A stretch of 22,198 bases of DNA from a virus. Positions 6,638 to 14,657 of this stretch are shown in pieces (the first letter of the stretch is position 1; each line of letters opens with the position of its first letter). Under the pieces are notes generated by a model. That model ran no database searches. It had not been told where the DNA came from and saw nothing but the letters and a program-made list of their open reading frames with translations. Position numbers and translations under genes: made by a program. The stretch is taken from positions 1 to 22,198 of the IMG/VR virus record IMGVR_UViG_3300042905_003063; one strand, 5' to 3'.

Positions 6638-7489
6638 ATGGCTAACGTATTCGATTCCGGGCTGGTGGTCGCCACCATCTCGCAACAGGTTCAGACAGTC
6701 TTGGCTAACCGCCTTGCTCCTCTGCGCCTTTTCACCACTGACTTCAGCAATGAAGTTAAGAAAGCAAAGGACACCATTCAGGTGCCCATCGTCTCGGCAA
6801 CCAGCGCCACCGCTGTTAACCCGACCAATTTTGAACCCGGTTCCGATGTGACCGTTGGCAAAGCCACCGTCACCTTGGATCATGTGGCTCAGTTCTTCGG
6901 CATCAGCCAGAGCGACCTCGCTCTCGGCCATCGCCTTGAGAACCTCATCAAGATCAACGTGGACGCTCTGGCCGACAAGCTCTGGAGCATCGCCATTACG
7001 CCCGTGACCACGGTCAACTTCGGCGCGGCGACTGTCACCACGACCACGATCACTCCGGGCAGCGGCCATCTGGCCTCGCTGTGGAGCAAGATCAGCAAGT
7101 CCAACAACAAGGGCTTGGTCGTTACTCCGTCGATTTACTCGGCGCTCATCCCGACCAACGCGGACTTCCTGCCGCTTCAAAACGGTGCCTACGGTTTCGA
7201 CCAGGGCATTTACTACGCGAACAGCTTCAGCGGTGCGGTTGCGGGCCTCGACGGCTTCGCTTGCTCACGCGAGGCAGTGTGCGTTGCCTCGGCCAAGCCG
7301 ATGATCGACCCTGCGGTTTCCTCGCAGTTCCAGATCAGCGACCAAGTTGTCACCCTCGATCAGTTGGGTCTCAGCGTTTACTGGAACGTGTGGGGCAGCA
7401 CCAACAATCGTCAGGTCAACGCCTCGATTGAAGTCATGTTCGGCGCGGCCCCCGGCCTCACGTCCGACACGATGGCTCTGGTCATCTAA
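6638..7489 (+). CDS. Probable major capsid protein
   Basis: A 283-residue protein directly after protease/scaffold and before transcription terminators, the expected slot for the most abundant head protein. The sequence is rich in Thr, Val, Ala and Asn with little low complexity. An N-terminal helical segment (SGLVVATISQQVQTVLANRL) leads into beta-rich stretches such as DTIQVPIVSATSATAV and VTLDHVAQFFGISQSDL. These features are compatible with an HK97-fold capsid subunit, at the short end of the family. No lambda gpD-like decoration gene lies before it. The A/C-rich leader and downstream terminators fit a strongly expressed gene. I assign it mainly by position, size and composition, not by a diagnostic motif. 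Confidence 0.75.
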   Translation: MANVFDSGLVVATISQQVQTVLANRLAPLRLFTTDFSNEVKKAKDTIQVPIVSATSATAVNPTNFEPGSDVTVGKATVTLDHVAQFFGISQSDLALGHRLENLIKINVDALADKLWSIAITPVTTVNFGAATVTTTTITPGSGHLASLWSKISKSNNKGLVVTPSIYSALIPTNADFLPLQNGAYGFDQGIYYANSFSGAVAGLDGFACSREAVCVASAKPMIDPAVSSQFQISDQVVTLDQLGLSVYWNVWGSTNNRQVNASIEVMFGAAPGLTSDTMALVI

Positions 7490-7503
7490 GTCTGTGTGTT
7501 CAT

Positions 7504-7540
7504 CTCCCGCCGTGTGAGTGGACGCGGCGGGAGTTTCATT
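7504..7540 (+). terminator. Rho-independent terminator 1 after the capsid gene
   Basis: A perfect 9-bp inverted repeat, CTCCCGCCG (7504-7512) and CGGCGGGAG (7525-7533), encloses a 12-nt loop and is followed by TTTCATTT. It begins 14 nt after the capsid stop. A smaller hairpin, TGCTC-TTAC-GAGCA (7541-7554), follows directly. Confidence 0.8.
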
Positions 7541-7555
7541 TGCTCTTACGAGCAG

Positions 7556-7591
7556 GGGTCACGGTTCCACTCGCCGTGGCCCTTCCTTTTT
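7556..7591 (+). terminator. Rho-independent terminator 2 (tandem)
   Basis: GGGTCACGG (7556-7564) pairs with CCGTGGCCC (7574-7582) over 9 bp, including one G-T wobble, around a 9-nt loop. It is followed by TTCCTTTTT. With terminator 1 it forms a tandem block between the capsid gene and the glycosyltransferase gene. Confidence 0.75.
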
Positions 7592-7598
7592 GTATTCA

Positions 7599-9320
7599 GT
7601 GGCGAAAATTCATCTCGGCATCATTTGCGGCAACGAAGCGGAAAACATCACCCGCTTTCTCAACAGCTTTCAGCCGCACGTTGATTCCGTTTCCGTAGTC
7701 CGCGCCTGCGGCAACCAGCCGCCCGACGAGACGCTGGACATCGCCAAAGCCCGTGGCTGCATCGTGGGCGAATACCACAACGGCGAGGCAGGCAAAGATT
7801 GGCCCCACGTCGATAACTTCGCCGCCGCCCGCAACCAGACCTTTGCCCTCGCACCCGAAGGCACCGACTGGATTATGTGGGCCGATTGCGACGATCTGCT
7901 GACCCCTACGGGCGCGGAAGTCCTGCGGATGATACGCGAGGGGCATCCGATGGAAGGGGGCGCTATTTTCTCGCCCTACATCACCAACGCCAGCGGCAGC
8001 TACGCCCGCCGCGTTCGGTTGGTCAAAGCCAGCGCTTACAAACGCTGGATCAATGCCGTCCACGAGGACATCGAGACGCACGAAGGCACGGAAAACTCAT
8101 GGTGCGCGGAAATGCAAGTCATGCATATGCCCGAAAACAACAAGCGCGGCAGCGTCACCCGGAACCGCAATATCTTGGAGAGCATACCGCCCGAAGAACG
8201 CACGGGGCGGGAATGGTGGTTTTTGTTTAGAGAGTGCGAGATTCAGCAGGACATCCCGACCGCGATGCACGCCGCGCTCATCGCTACCGGGCGCGACGAT
8301 CTGGGCAACGAGGAAAAGTTCGTTGCCTACCAAACCATAGGCCGCTGGCTGAAGGATGTGGACGAGGCCGAGCGCCCTTTGTTGGAAGCTGTTCGCCTCA
8401 TGCCGCAGCGCAGGGAAGGATATGCCGAGCTTGCCAAGCTGCACCTGGCTCGCGGCAAGGCCGACAAGGCGCTGGCCTACGCGAACGCGATGGAAGCGCA
8501 GCCCATGCCAGACGAGCCAAGCTGGACGCATGATGCTTCGCTTTACGGGTGGCGGGCGCATGACCTAAAGACGCTGGCCCTCGCCAAAGCAGGCCACACC
8601 AAGGAAGCGGAGCGCCTCCGCAAAGAATGGCTCAAGCGGTTAAAGCCCCGAATTGCCGTGGGGCATCCAGCGGGCAGAGGAGCCAAGGACATTGAAGTGC
8701 GCGATTTGTGGTTGAGCCGTGCCGCGCACCCGGAGCGCGTGGCCTACTATTTCGGCATCTGCGAGTCGGACGCTGAGATTGTCGAGCAGTTGAAGCATTA
8801 CCCGCACGGATTAGCTCCCGCCGTTCCAGAGGGCCACAGCAGCGCCGTGGCGAACTACAACGCCGCCGCCCGCGCAGCCACCGCATCGGGAGCGCGCATC
8901 TTCATTATGAGTCAGTCGGACGTTTATCCGCCTCACGGATGGGACGAGCAGATTGTCCAGGCCATGCAGCCGCACATGGACGCGCCCACCGTGCTGCACG
9001 TTTCGGATGGATTCCGTGGGCCGACCGATCCGCTGATGACGATCATGTGCTACAACTGGCGCTGGTGGCTTGGCCGGGAGTGGTTGCTTTGCCCGGAGTT
9101 CGATGGCTACTGGAGCGACACGGAGTTCAGCTTTCGGGCTTACCGCGACGGGGTGGTCAAAGATGCTCGCCACATCAAATTCTTTCACGACCACCCCGCT
9201 TTTACAGGCTCGGCCTCGGATGAGGTGTATATGCGCCAGCAGAACCCAGAGGCCAACGAGCGCGGCAAAGCTATCTTCCGACGCCGCAACCCTGACGCTG
9301 AAGCAAAGGGATGGACGTGA
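7599..9320 (+). CDS. Two-domain family 2-type glycosyltransferase
   Basis: A 573-residue protein if started at the GTG at 7599; a longer reading from 7518 would begin inside terminator 1 and is rejected. The N-terminal GT-A domain has LGIICGNEAENITRFL at 6-21, FAAARNQTFALA at 74-85, a DxD motif in WADCDDLL (94-101) and a VHE motif at 154-156, all typical of GT2 enzymes that use nucleotide sugars. A TPR-like helical middle (about 255-345) is followed by a second glycosyltransferase-like domain (about 350-573) with FIMSQSDVYPPHGWDEQIV and FDGYWSDTEFSFRAY. It probably acts in the host cytoplasm on a phage or host acceptor. It overlaps the next gene by 10 nt. There is no Shine-Dalgarno sequence or TTTGACA before the chosen start, so the exact start is uncertain. 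Confidence 0.8.
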   Translation: MAKIHLGIICGNEAENITRFLNSFQPHVDSVSVVRACGNQPPDETLDIAKARGCIVGEYHNGEAGKDWPHVDNFAAARNQTFALAPEGTDWIMWADCDDLLTPTGAEVLRMIREGHPMEGGAIFSPYITNASGSYARRVRLVKASAYKRWINAVHEDIETHEGTENSWCAEMQVMHMPENNKRGSVTRNRNILESIPPEERTGREWWFLFRECEIQQDIPTAMHAALIATGRDDLGNEEKFVAYQTIGRWLKDVDEAERPLLEAVRLMPQRREGYAELAKLHLARGKADKALAYANAMEAQPMPDEPSWTHDASLYGWRAHDLKTLALAKAGHTKEAERLRKEWLKRLKPRIAVGHPAGRGAKDIEVRDLWLSRAAHPERVAYYFGICESDAEIVEQLKHYPHGLAPAVPEGHSSAVANYNAAARAATASGARIFIMSQSDVYPPHGWDEQIVQAMQPHMDAPTVLHVSDGFRGPTDPLMTIMCYNWRWWLGREWLLCPEFDGYWSDTEFSFRAYRDGVVKDARHIKFFHDHPAFTGSASDEVYMRQQNPEANERGKAIFRRRNPDAEAKGWT

Positions 9321-9889
9321 AGCTGCAAATCCTTATCCCCACCATGCCGGGCCGCGAAAAAATGCTGGCCGAGCTTTTGTCTGTGCTAAAGCCGCAGCTA
9401 AAGAAAGGCGTTGGCTACCTGACCGATGACGGCCCTGGCACGATTGGAGCCAAGCGGCAGCGCATGATCGAGGCGGCAACCGCCGATTACATCGCCTTTG
9501 TGGACGATGATGACATGGTTGCGCCCGACTACGTTGCGCGCATCTTGCCTTGCCTTAAATCTGAGCCCGATTGCGTAGGGATCACCATGCACGTCACGAT
9601 GGATGGCCGCGATTGGCATCCGTCACCCATCTTCCGCCACAGCTACCGCTTCCGAGAAAATTTCCAGTGGCACGGGCAAGACCGCACTCCGCATCATCTT
9701 TGCCCGCTAAAGCGCGCTGTGGCGCTGAAAAGCCGCTTCCCCGACCTTATGTGGGGCGAGGACTACCGCTATGCTCTCGGACTTTTGGAACACATCAAAA
9801 GCGAGGAATGGAGCGGCGACGAAGTGATTTACTTTTACCGCTACCGCAGCAAGCCCACAGACCCGCCCCCGCCCGCTGAACAACTTTGA
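9311..9889 (+). CDS. Small GT-A (family 2-like) glycosyltransferase
   Basis: A 192-residue protein consistent with a minimal GT-A domain: QILIPTMPGREKML at 6-19, GAKRQRMIEAATADYIAFVD at 46-65 leading into the metal-binding acidic cluster DDDD (65-68), and an acidic WGEDYRYA motif (148-155) in the catalytic-base region. The C-terminus ends in a short Pro-rich tail. A Shine-Dalgarno-like AAAGGG abuts the ATG at 9311, and the start overlaps the previous glycosyltransferase gene, so the two are probably coexpressed. Donor and acceptor are unknown. Placement between capsid and head-tail joining genes suggests a virion protein as target, but modification of host surface sugars is an alternative. 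Confidence 0.75.
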   Translation: MDVKLQILIPTMPGREKMLAELLSVLKPQLKKGVGYLTDDGPGTIGAKRQRMIEAATADYIAFVDDDDMVAPDYVARILPCLKSEPDCVGITMHVTMDGRDWHPSPIFRHSYRFRENFQWHGQDRTPHHLCPLKRAVALKSRFPDLMWGEDYRYALGLLEHIKSEEWSGDEVIYFYRYRSKPTDPPPPAEQL

Positions 9890-9891
9890 CA
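9885..9891 (+). promoter_or_regulatory. TTTGACA element, copy 5 (FII-like gene)
   Basis: Contains the stop codon of the glycosyltransferase gene (TGA 9887-9889) and lies 14 nt before the ATG at 9906. The spacer contains GAGGGG. Confidence 0.5.
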
Positions 9892-9905
9892 GAGGGGCCA
9901 AAGCA

Positions 9906-10241
9906 ATGAACGCCGCAGCCGTGACCGAGTTTGCCAAGCTCGCCGCCAGCACCATCAAAAGCACGTTTGGCAGCACCGTGATTTTCGGCACGGCATGGAA
10001 CGGCGCTCCCCGCAGCTACACTTGCGCTGTTTCGACGGGAACACCCGAACTTAACCTTGAATCGGGTGGTTTTCAGCAGCCCGTCGATTTCGTGGTGCGG
10101 GTGAGCAAAACCGATATGTGCGAAGCGCCCGAAGTGAAAAGCCCAGTGACAATCGACGGCAAAAACTACCGCGTGATCTCCGTGCGGCAAAACTTTAGCC
10201 CGCTCGCGCAGGAGTGGATCGTGGAGGTTGGCAACCCGTGA
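9906..10241 (+). CDS. FII-like head-tail joining (stopper) protein
   Basis: A 111-residue protein in the position where lambda has FII (117 residues). A short N-terminal helix (EFAKLAASTIKSTFG) precedes a beta-rich body. The C-terminal pattern VTIDGKNYRVISVRQNF followed by EWIVEVGNP matches the way FII-type joiners end in a strand pair after an xIxGxxYxVxxV motif. Such proteins bind below the connector and close the head before tail docking. The start is supported by TTTGACA 14 nt upstream. The stop overlaps the next start as GTGA. The call relies on length, position and a weak pattern. Confidence 0.55.
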   Translation: MNAAAVTEFAKLAASTIKSTFGSTVIFGTAWNGAPRSYTCAVSTGTPELNLESGGFQQPVDFVVRVSKTDMCEAPEVKSPVTIDGKNYRVISVRQNFSPLAQEWIVEVGNP

Positions 10242-10657
10242 ACCCGTTAGAGGTAGAAAGCGCAACGAGGGCTTATCTTGACGCATTGCAAAGCATTGGG
10301 GCTTCCGTGCAAGTGCATGGCTCTGTTTCAGCGGAAGACATGGACTTGGATCAGCAAGCCGTTGTTGTGCAATTAGAAAACGCAGAACACCGTGGGTCGC
10401 GGGCGTGGGTTGGAACTCTTTCCGTTACGGTGCGAAGCCCGGCAAGCATTGTTTCGCTTTCTGATCACAGCGCGCTTGTTGCAGCGGTTGTAGCCGCGCT
10501 TCGTGATCGCGCAGCTTTAGTTCTTTCCTTTAACGCAAGCGCATCAAGCGTGGAGCTTGCTGGCGTTGCGCCGATTAACTACGGAACGCCAACTTTTACG
10601 GATCGGGCGTGGGTCAACGTCATCAATGCCGACATCGGCCTTTACGTCACAGCATGA
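10238..10657 (+). CDS. Tail terminator-like protein (gpU-like)
   Basis: A 139-residue protein with a GTG start at 10238 that overlaps the preceding stop as GTGA. A good Shine-Dalgarno sequence (GGAGG) lies about 10 nt upstream. The N-terminal helix (LEVESATRAYLDALQSIGA) followed by alternating strands, a central helix (HSALVAAVVAALRDRAAL) and a final strand (AWVNVINADIGLYVTA) is the layout of tail-terminator proteins, which cap the tail tube and bind the head joiner. Its neighbours, an FII-like joiner upstream and a gpZ-like protein downstream, support this. Codon use looks less GC-biased than in the head genes. The assignment is by architecture and order only. Confidence 0.5.
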   Translation: MNPLEVESATRAYLDALQSIGASVQVHGSVSAEDMDLDQQAVVVQLENAEHRGSRAWVGTLSVTVRSPASIVSLSDHSALVAAVVAALRDRAALVLSFNASASSVELAGVAPINYGTPTFTDRAWVNVINADIGLYVTA

Positions 10658-11331
10658 GCGGATGGTCAGTAGAGGTTAACACCGACAAATTCCAACAGGC
10701 ATTTGCCAAGTTTCAAGCGGCCAGCAAGCGCAGCATTGCCGCCAACTTGAAACAGCAAGCCAAATTGCTTGTTGTTGATATTGCCAAACGAACTCCGCCC
10801 GGAGGCTTTGGAGAAACAAAATGGTCGAGGATGGCGGGAGAAATAGCGGTCAAGCGCGATATTGCCAAAATCATGCGTTCCTCGCGCAGTCCAAAGGCGC
10901 GAACAGATCCACGACGAATTCATGGTGAATACAGGCGCAGCCGTGGCAGGGTTAATACCAGCCTGCGAAAAGGCGGGCGGGATGAGAGGTTTCGCGTCGA
11001 TGCCGCAACGCTGAAAATTTACATAGATCAAGTAAAGCGCCGAGTTGGCTACATGGCGGCAGGATGGGCGCAAGCGGCAAGATTTTTGGGCGCGTCTTTG
11101 CCCGCATGGATTACCCGTCACTCGGCGGTTGGCTATGGAAAGGTCAACATTAGCGGCGACGATATTGAGGTCGATTTAGGTAACCGAACAATTTACTCCG
11201 AATCGCGCGGATTGGTCGAACGCCGAGCCAGCGCAGCCTTAAAAACCCGCTATTGGGCGATGATTAAGCGCGTGGATTTTGCGGCCAAGCAAGCGGCCCA
11301 AGAGGCTGGCTTTGAGGCAACGGCAAGCTAA
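10654..11331 (+). CDS. gpZ/gp10-like minor tail (tail completion) protein
   Basis: A 225-residue protein beginning at the ATG at 10654, overlapping the previous stop as ATGA. It has a basic N-terminal half with LLVVDIAKRTPPGGFGETKW. The segment VKRRVGYMAAGWAQAARFLG, followed by LPAWITRHSAVGYG, is the pattern I associate with lambda gpZ-type tail proteins. The last part is an Ala/Lys-rich helix (FAAKQAAQEAGFEATAS). gpZ-like proteins act at the tail's head-proximal end and are needed for a functional head-tail joint. It is close to lambda Z in size. It sits between the terminator-like and tube-like genes, consistent with the role. Confidence 0.6.
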   Translation: MSGWSVEVNTDKFQQAFAKFQAASKRSIAANLKQQAKLLVVDIAKRTPPGGFGETKWSRMAGEIAVKRDIAKIMRSSRSPKARTDPRRIHGEYRRSRGRVNTSLRKGGRDERFRVDAATLKIYIDQVKRRVGYMAAGWAQAARFLGASLPAWITRHSAVGYGKVNISGDDIEVDLGNRTIYSESRGLVERRASAALKTRYWAMIKRVDFAAKQAAQEAGFEATAS

Positions 11332-11339
11332 GAGCCCGA

Positions 11340-11346
11340 TTTGACA
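11340..11346 (+). promoter_or_regulatory. TTTGACA element, copy 6 (tube-protein candidate)
   Basis: Lies in the 29-nt gap after the gpZ-like gene with 14 nt to the ATG at 11361. The spacer lacks any Shine-Dalgarno match, so this copy is a clean example of the heptamer acting as the only visible start signal. Confidence 0.55.
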
Positions 11347-11360
11347 CATTTGCCAACCGT

Positions 11361-11909
11361 ATGGCTATTACCTACGGCTCTGGAGCAGGGTTTTCTCGGC
11401 AAACGTCCAAGACGTTTGAATGGTTGCCAGTGCAGGACAACACTGGAGCAACAGCCGACAACATTCTCAAATATACGCGCACCGAAACGGCCACGGAAAC
11501 CGTGACCTCAACTTTCGGCGCTCCGACCATAGATTCGCTGGAGGTGCTGGACGCCTCTGTCATCTGGAACGTGGACGAACAAATAATTGAACCCTCCACC
11601 AGCGGCACTGCGCCTCCAGCGGCTCGCTCTTACAACCCTCGCGCGGAAGCCAGCGCGACTGTGCTTGGTGCATTTTCAAGCAGCACGTTTGAATTGGACG
11701 GCACAACTTTTGGAACGGTGTCTCACGAAAAAGCGGAAACTGCCGGGGATGTTGTAAAAACTTCGCTGCGCGGAATTTATTACGGCGCGGGCGGTAGCCT
11801 GACAGTCGGAAGCATTGCCGCAGGCGGCACGATCCGCACAGAAAAGCGGTGGAGCAATACCGATTTCTTGCGGACAATTACAACCACCGTCGCCTTTAGC
11901 GGTTCGTAA
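11361..11909 (+). CDS. Candidate major tail tube protein
   Basis: A 182-residue, beta-rich, Thr/Ser-rich protein with few charged residues. It lies after the gpZ-like gene and before the chaperone and tape-measure genes, the slot of lambda gpV and other tube proteins. Stretches such as SLEVLDASVIWNVDEQII and TTFGTVSHEKAETAGDVVKT fit a tube fold, and the C-terminal RTITTTVAFSGS could be a closing strand. No diagnostic motif is visible, so identity rests on order, size and composition. It has its own TTTGACA 14 nt upstream rather than a coupled start, which would suit a gene needing high, independent translation. Confidence 0.5.
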   Translation: MAITYGSGAGFSRQTSKTFEWLPVQDNTGATADNILKYTRTETATETVTSTFGAPTIDSLEVLDASVIWNVDEQIIEPSTSGTAPPAARSYNPRAEASATVLGAFSSSTFELDGTTFGTVSHEKAETAGDVVKTSLRGIYYGAGGSLTVGSIAAGGTIRTEKRWSNTDFLRTITTTVAFSGS

Positions 11910-11921
11910 CCGCAAGCCAGC

Positions 11922-12485
11922 ATGGACTCGCTGGCCGCAGAGGCGTTTCTAAACGCCGAGCATCGCATATACGGCCTGCGGATGCGCCCGCTTTCTTTGG
12001 GCCATGCGTTTGCCTTAGAGGCGCTATCCTCTCCTTTTTATCACGGCCAGCTTGGCTCAGAGCAAGAGTTGCGTCTGGCTGCATGGATCTGCGCACATGA
12101 TCCTTTGACGGTTCCGCGAGCTTCTGGCTGGCGGTATTTGGCGTGGAATCTTGCGACCAAATATTTCGATTTTGACCAGCAAGTCAGCCGATGGGTTGTT
12201 TATTCAGCCGACTACGTTGCCCCGCCGCAAATGTGGTCAAAAGTAAAAACTAAAGAAGAAATCAAACAGTCTCGCATCCCCGGAGCAATATCTTCTGTGG
12301 TGCGCCTAATGCGTCTTGGCATGACAGAAAAGCAAGCGTGGGCAACCCCGGTTGGAGCGGCCACTTGGTATGAGGCGGCATATTTTGAAAGCGAGGCCGG
12401 GACTGCATTGGACATCGTAACTGACTCGGAGCGCACGGCGATTGCGCGGCACAAGCAAAAGCAAAAGGCTAAATCTAATGGCTGA
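11922..12485 (+). CDS. Candidate tail assembly chaperone
   Basis: A 187-residue protein immediately before the tape measure, the normal position of tail assembly chaperones (lambda gpG/gpGT). It has an N-terminal segment LRMRPLSLGHAFALEAL and a C-terminal pattern with MTEKQAWATPVGAATWYEAA, reminiscent of tail chaperone proteins. It ends in a Lys/Gln-rich tail. The stop overlaps the tape measure ATG by 8 nt (ATGGCTGA). Lambda makes an extended chaperone by -1 frameshifting; here the next frame is +1 relative to this gene and I see no convincing slippery heptamer, so a single product is more likely. Confidence 0.55.
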   Translation: MDSLAAEAFLNAEHRIYGLRMRPLSLGHAFALEALSSPFYHGQLGSEQELRLAAWICAHDPLTVPRASGWRYLAWNLATKYFDFDQQVSRWVVYSADYVAPPQMWSKVKTKEEIKQSRIPGAISSVVRLMRLGMTEKQAWATPVGAATWYEAAYFESEAGTALDIVTDSERTAIARHKQKQKAKSNG

Positions 12486-13995
12486 AGTAAACGTCAAAAT
12501 CAAAGCGCAAAACCAGACTCGCACTGGTTTTCAGCAGGCCCTTGGAGATGCGCGCAAATTTGGGTCAGAAGCAAATCGCTCTCTGAAAGGCGCTTTTGCA
12601 TCTATTGGTAGCGACATAAGAAGCAGCATCGGCGGCGCGCTGGCTGGAATTGCCTCGATTGGAGCCATCAAAACAATCGTTGATCAATTTGGCCGCATTA
12701 ACGACCTGTCCCAAACTTTTGGCATCTCTGCCGAGGCATTGCAGCGATTTGGGCAAGTCGCCGCCGAATCGGGCGGAAGCATGGAGGAGCTTGCGCGTTT
12801 TATGGCGCGCGTCGAGCGCAGCGTTGTTTCGGCCCAAGGCGGAACGGGTGCGGCAGCGGAAGCGTTTGCCGCGCTCGGACTTAGCGCCAGCCAACTACAA
12901 CGATTGTCACCAGAGCAAAAACTGTTGGCTATTGCAGACGCGCTGGCGTCTTCCTCTGACCAAGGGCGCGCCCTTGCGGCCACGTTTGATATTGGCGGAA
13001 GGGGCGCGCTGAATCTGGTCAATTTTCTAAAGCAGGGCTCTGACTCCATTAAAGAACAGGCAAGCGGCATGAATGTGGCCTCTGCGGATATTGTCGCCCG
13101 CGTTGACGAGATCGGTGATAGATTTTCGCGTTTGGGCCAGCAAATAAGCGTTGGGCTTGGCCCGGTCATTGCCAGGCTTGGCTCGGCATTTCTGGCTGTT
13201 TTTGAAGTTGTTAAAGCGGGAGTCGAAAGGCTGGCGTCATCAATCACAACGTCGATATTGGCGGCTGGTCGAGTTGCCACAGGAGACTTTGCGGGAGCGG
13301 GGCAGCTAATGTCACAAGAGGCGCAAGCAGCGCGGGACGAGTGGAATCAGTTAAAGCAAACCCTTTCCACTGTCACAACGCCGCGAGTTCGCGGGCCGCA
13401 AGGACTTGGCGGGGCCGCAGAAGGCATTGACGGCACAAGCAACAGCGCATCCAAAGCAATTGCCGACGAAGCCTCAATGCGTCGGCAAATTGAAGAACAG
13501 CGGCGAGCAAATGAGCTTATAGGATTGTCGGCAGAACAAGAGCTTGTCGCGCTAAAGCGCGAGCTTCGTTCAATGGAAGCGCAATACGGAGACGAGCTTG
13601 GCAAAAACAACGAGAAGGCGCTTCAGCGTTATCGCTTGCTCGGCCAAATCAAAAATCTGGAAGACCAAATAGCGCGAGCGGCAAGCACAGAATTTGGCCC
13701 CGGAACAGCCCAAGCGGCGGCGGGTGGGTTTCGCGTTGATGCCGCTGAGTTTGCCAGACAGCAACAAGAGGAGCTTTTGCGGCAGGCGCAGTCGGCCCGT
13801 CCAGAAATGATCGGATCGACAGGCGCATCCGCCCTCCAACGCATCGGCTTTGCCTCAAACGAGTTTTTCGACACCCGCCGCTCGCTTGGCCCGGCAGAAA
13901 TTGTCGAGGCGATCAAGCGCAACGCGGCATTTACCAAAGAAGTGGCAGACATCCTCAAAAAAGGCGAACCCTTAGTCTTGCCCTCATCCAACTAA
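12478..13995 (+). CDS. Tail tape measure protein
   Basis: A 505-residue, largely helical protein rich in Ala, Gln, Ser and Gly, with a hydrophobic patch near residues 40-65 (SIGGALAGIASIGAIKTIVD) and another around 220-260. It also has long charged helices in the C-terminal half (MRRQIEEQRRANELIGLSAE). This composition and the position after the chaperone identify it as the ruler for tail length. By the usual ~0.15 nm per residue rule it would set a tail of roughly 75 nm, short for a siphovirus. The ATG at 12478 is preferred over an upstream TTG at 12442 because an AAAAGG Shine-Dalgarno-like sequence sits about 11 nt before it. Confidence 0.85.
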   Translation: MAEVNVKIKAQNQTRTGFQQALGDARKFGSEANRSLKGAFASIGSDIRSSIGGALAGIASIGAIKTIVDQFGRINDLSQTFGISAEALQRFGQVAAESGGSMEELARFMARVERSVVSAQGGTGAAAEAFAALGLSASQLQRLSPEQKLLAIADALASSSDQGRALAATFDIGGRGALNLVNFLKQGSDSIKEQASGMNVASADIVARVDEIGDRFSRLGQQISVGLGPVIARLGSAFLAVFEVVKAGVERLASSITTSILAAGRVATGDFAGAGQLMSQEAQAARDEWNQLKQTLSTVTTPRVRGPQGLGGAAEGIDGTSNSASKAIADEASMRRQIEEQRRANELIGLSAEQELVALKRELRSMEAQYGDELGKNNEKALQRYRLLGQIKNLEDQIARAASTEFGPGTAQAAAGGFRVDAAEFARQQQEELLRQAQSARPEMIGSTGASALQRIGFASNEFFDTRRSLGPAEIVEAIKRNAAFTKEVADILKKGEPLVLPSSN

Positions 13996-14000
13996 CTCCT

Positions 14001-14654
14001 ATGGCACAAATCGAAACAACAGGCGGCGGATTTCAAGACAGCGGCGACAGGAAAGTCATCCGAAAGGTTTACGTTTCCACGGGCGGGGGGCTCATCAATA
14101 TTCCAGCAAGCGAACAGGGTTTCCCGCTGTCCTCCGTCAGCGCCAGCGAAGAACCCGGCGGCATCCGCCGCGCCGTGGCCGAATACTCTCAAGGCGGCGA
14201 GGGGGGCGCGTCTTACAACGCTTACGGCAAGCGGGTCGAGCTTACGGGCGGGACGCGGGAGGTGCCGATTCAAACGCACGCATCCTTTAGCACATTAACC
14301 GAGACACAGTTGGCCGAGGTTGAGACGGCCATTGAAAACAAACAGCCCGACGTGTGGAAAAGTTTTGATGACGAAAAGCAGCAGCTTCTCTACAACTTTC
14401 TTCGCAAAAAAGTTGAGTATGTGTTGGCTCCCGCCATTGTTGGGAGAATTTCGCAAATAGAATCCACCCTGCCGAGCTTGACCCCCATCGCAAAGCGAGC
14501 AAACCCATCCGAGCTAAATGCTCCACCTAAAACCTTCTGGGTTTGCACCGCCATCACGGCCAACCCTATCGGCACGCGCTACGAAGTCACCCGCGAATAC
14601 ACGCTCAACTTCAGCGAGTCGGATGATGTGGAGCTTCTCTACGGCTGGAGCTAA
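14001..14654 (+). CDS. Unrecognised tail protein 1
   Basis: A 217-residue protein six nt after the tape measure stop. I do not recognise a family. The N-terminal third is Gly-rich (STGGGLINIPASEQGFPLSS, ASEEPGGIRR), the centre has a helix (TETQLAEVETAIENKQPDVW) and the C-terminus alternates strands (YEVTREYTLNFSESDDVELL). In lambda-like phages the genes here (M, L, K, I) make the tail tip, so a distal-tail role is a reasonable inference. I do not see the Cys/His protease residues of gpK or other tail-tip hallmarks. The stop is 3 nt before the next start. Confidence 0.6.
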   Translation: MAQIETTGGGFQDSGDRKVIRKVYVSTGGGLINIPASEQGFPLSSVSASEEPGGIRRAVAEYSQGGEGGASYNAYGKRVELTGGTREVPIQTHASFSTLTETQLAEVETAIENKQPDVWKSFDDEKQQLLYNFLRKKVEYVLAPAIVGRISQIESTLPSLTPIAKRANPSELNAPPKTFWVCTAITANPIGTRYEVTREYTLNFSESDDVELLYGWS

Positions 14655-14657
14655 CCC

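Noticed and set aside
7518-7598. Longer start (GTG at 7518) for the two-domain glycosyltransferase
   Set aside because: It would begin within terminator 1 and translate through terminator 2; the added residues have no family similarity.
12104-12110. TTTGACG near-match inside the chaperone-like gene, and CTTGACA at 15583-15589
   Set aside because: One mismatch each and no start codon at the characteristic spacing; treated as chance.
12442-12490. Lambda G/GT-like programmed frameshift between chaperone and tape measure
   Set aside because: The tape measure frame is +1, not -1, the overlap is only 8 nt, and no standard slippery heptamer is seen; the tape measure has its own Shine-Dalgarno-like sequence and ATG.
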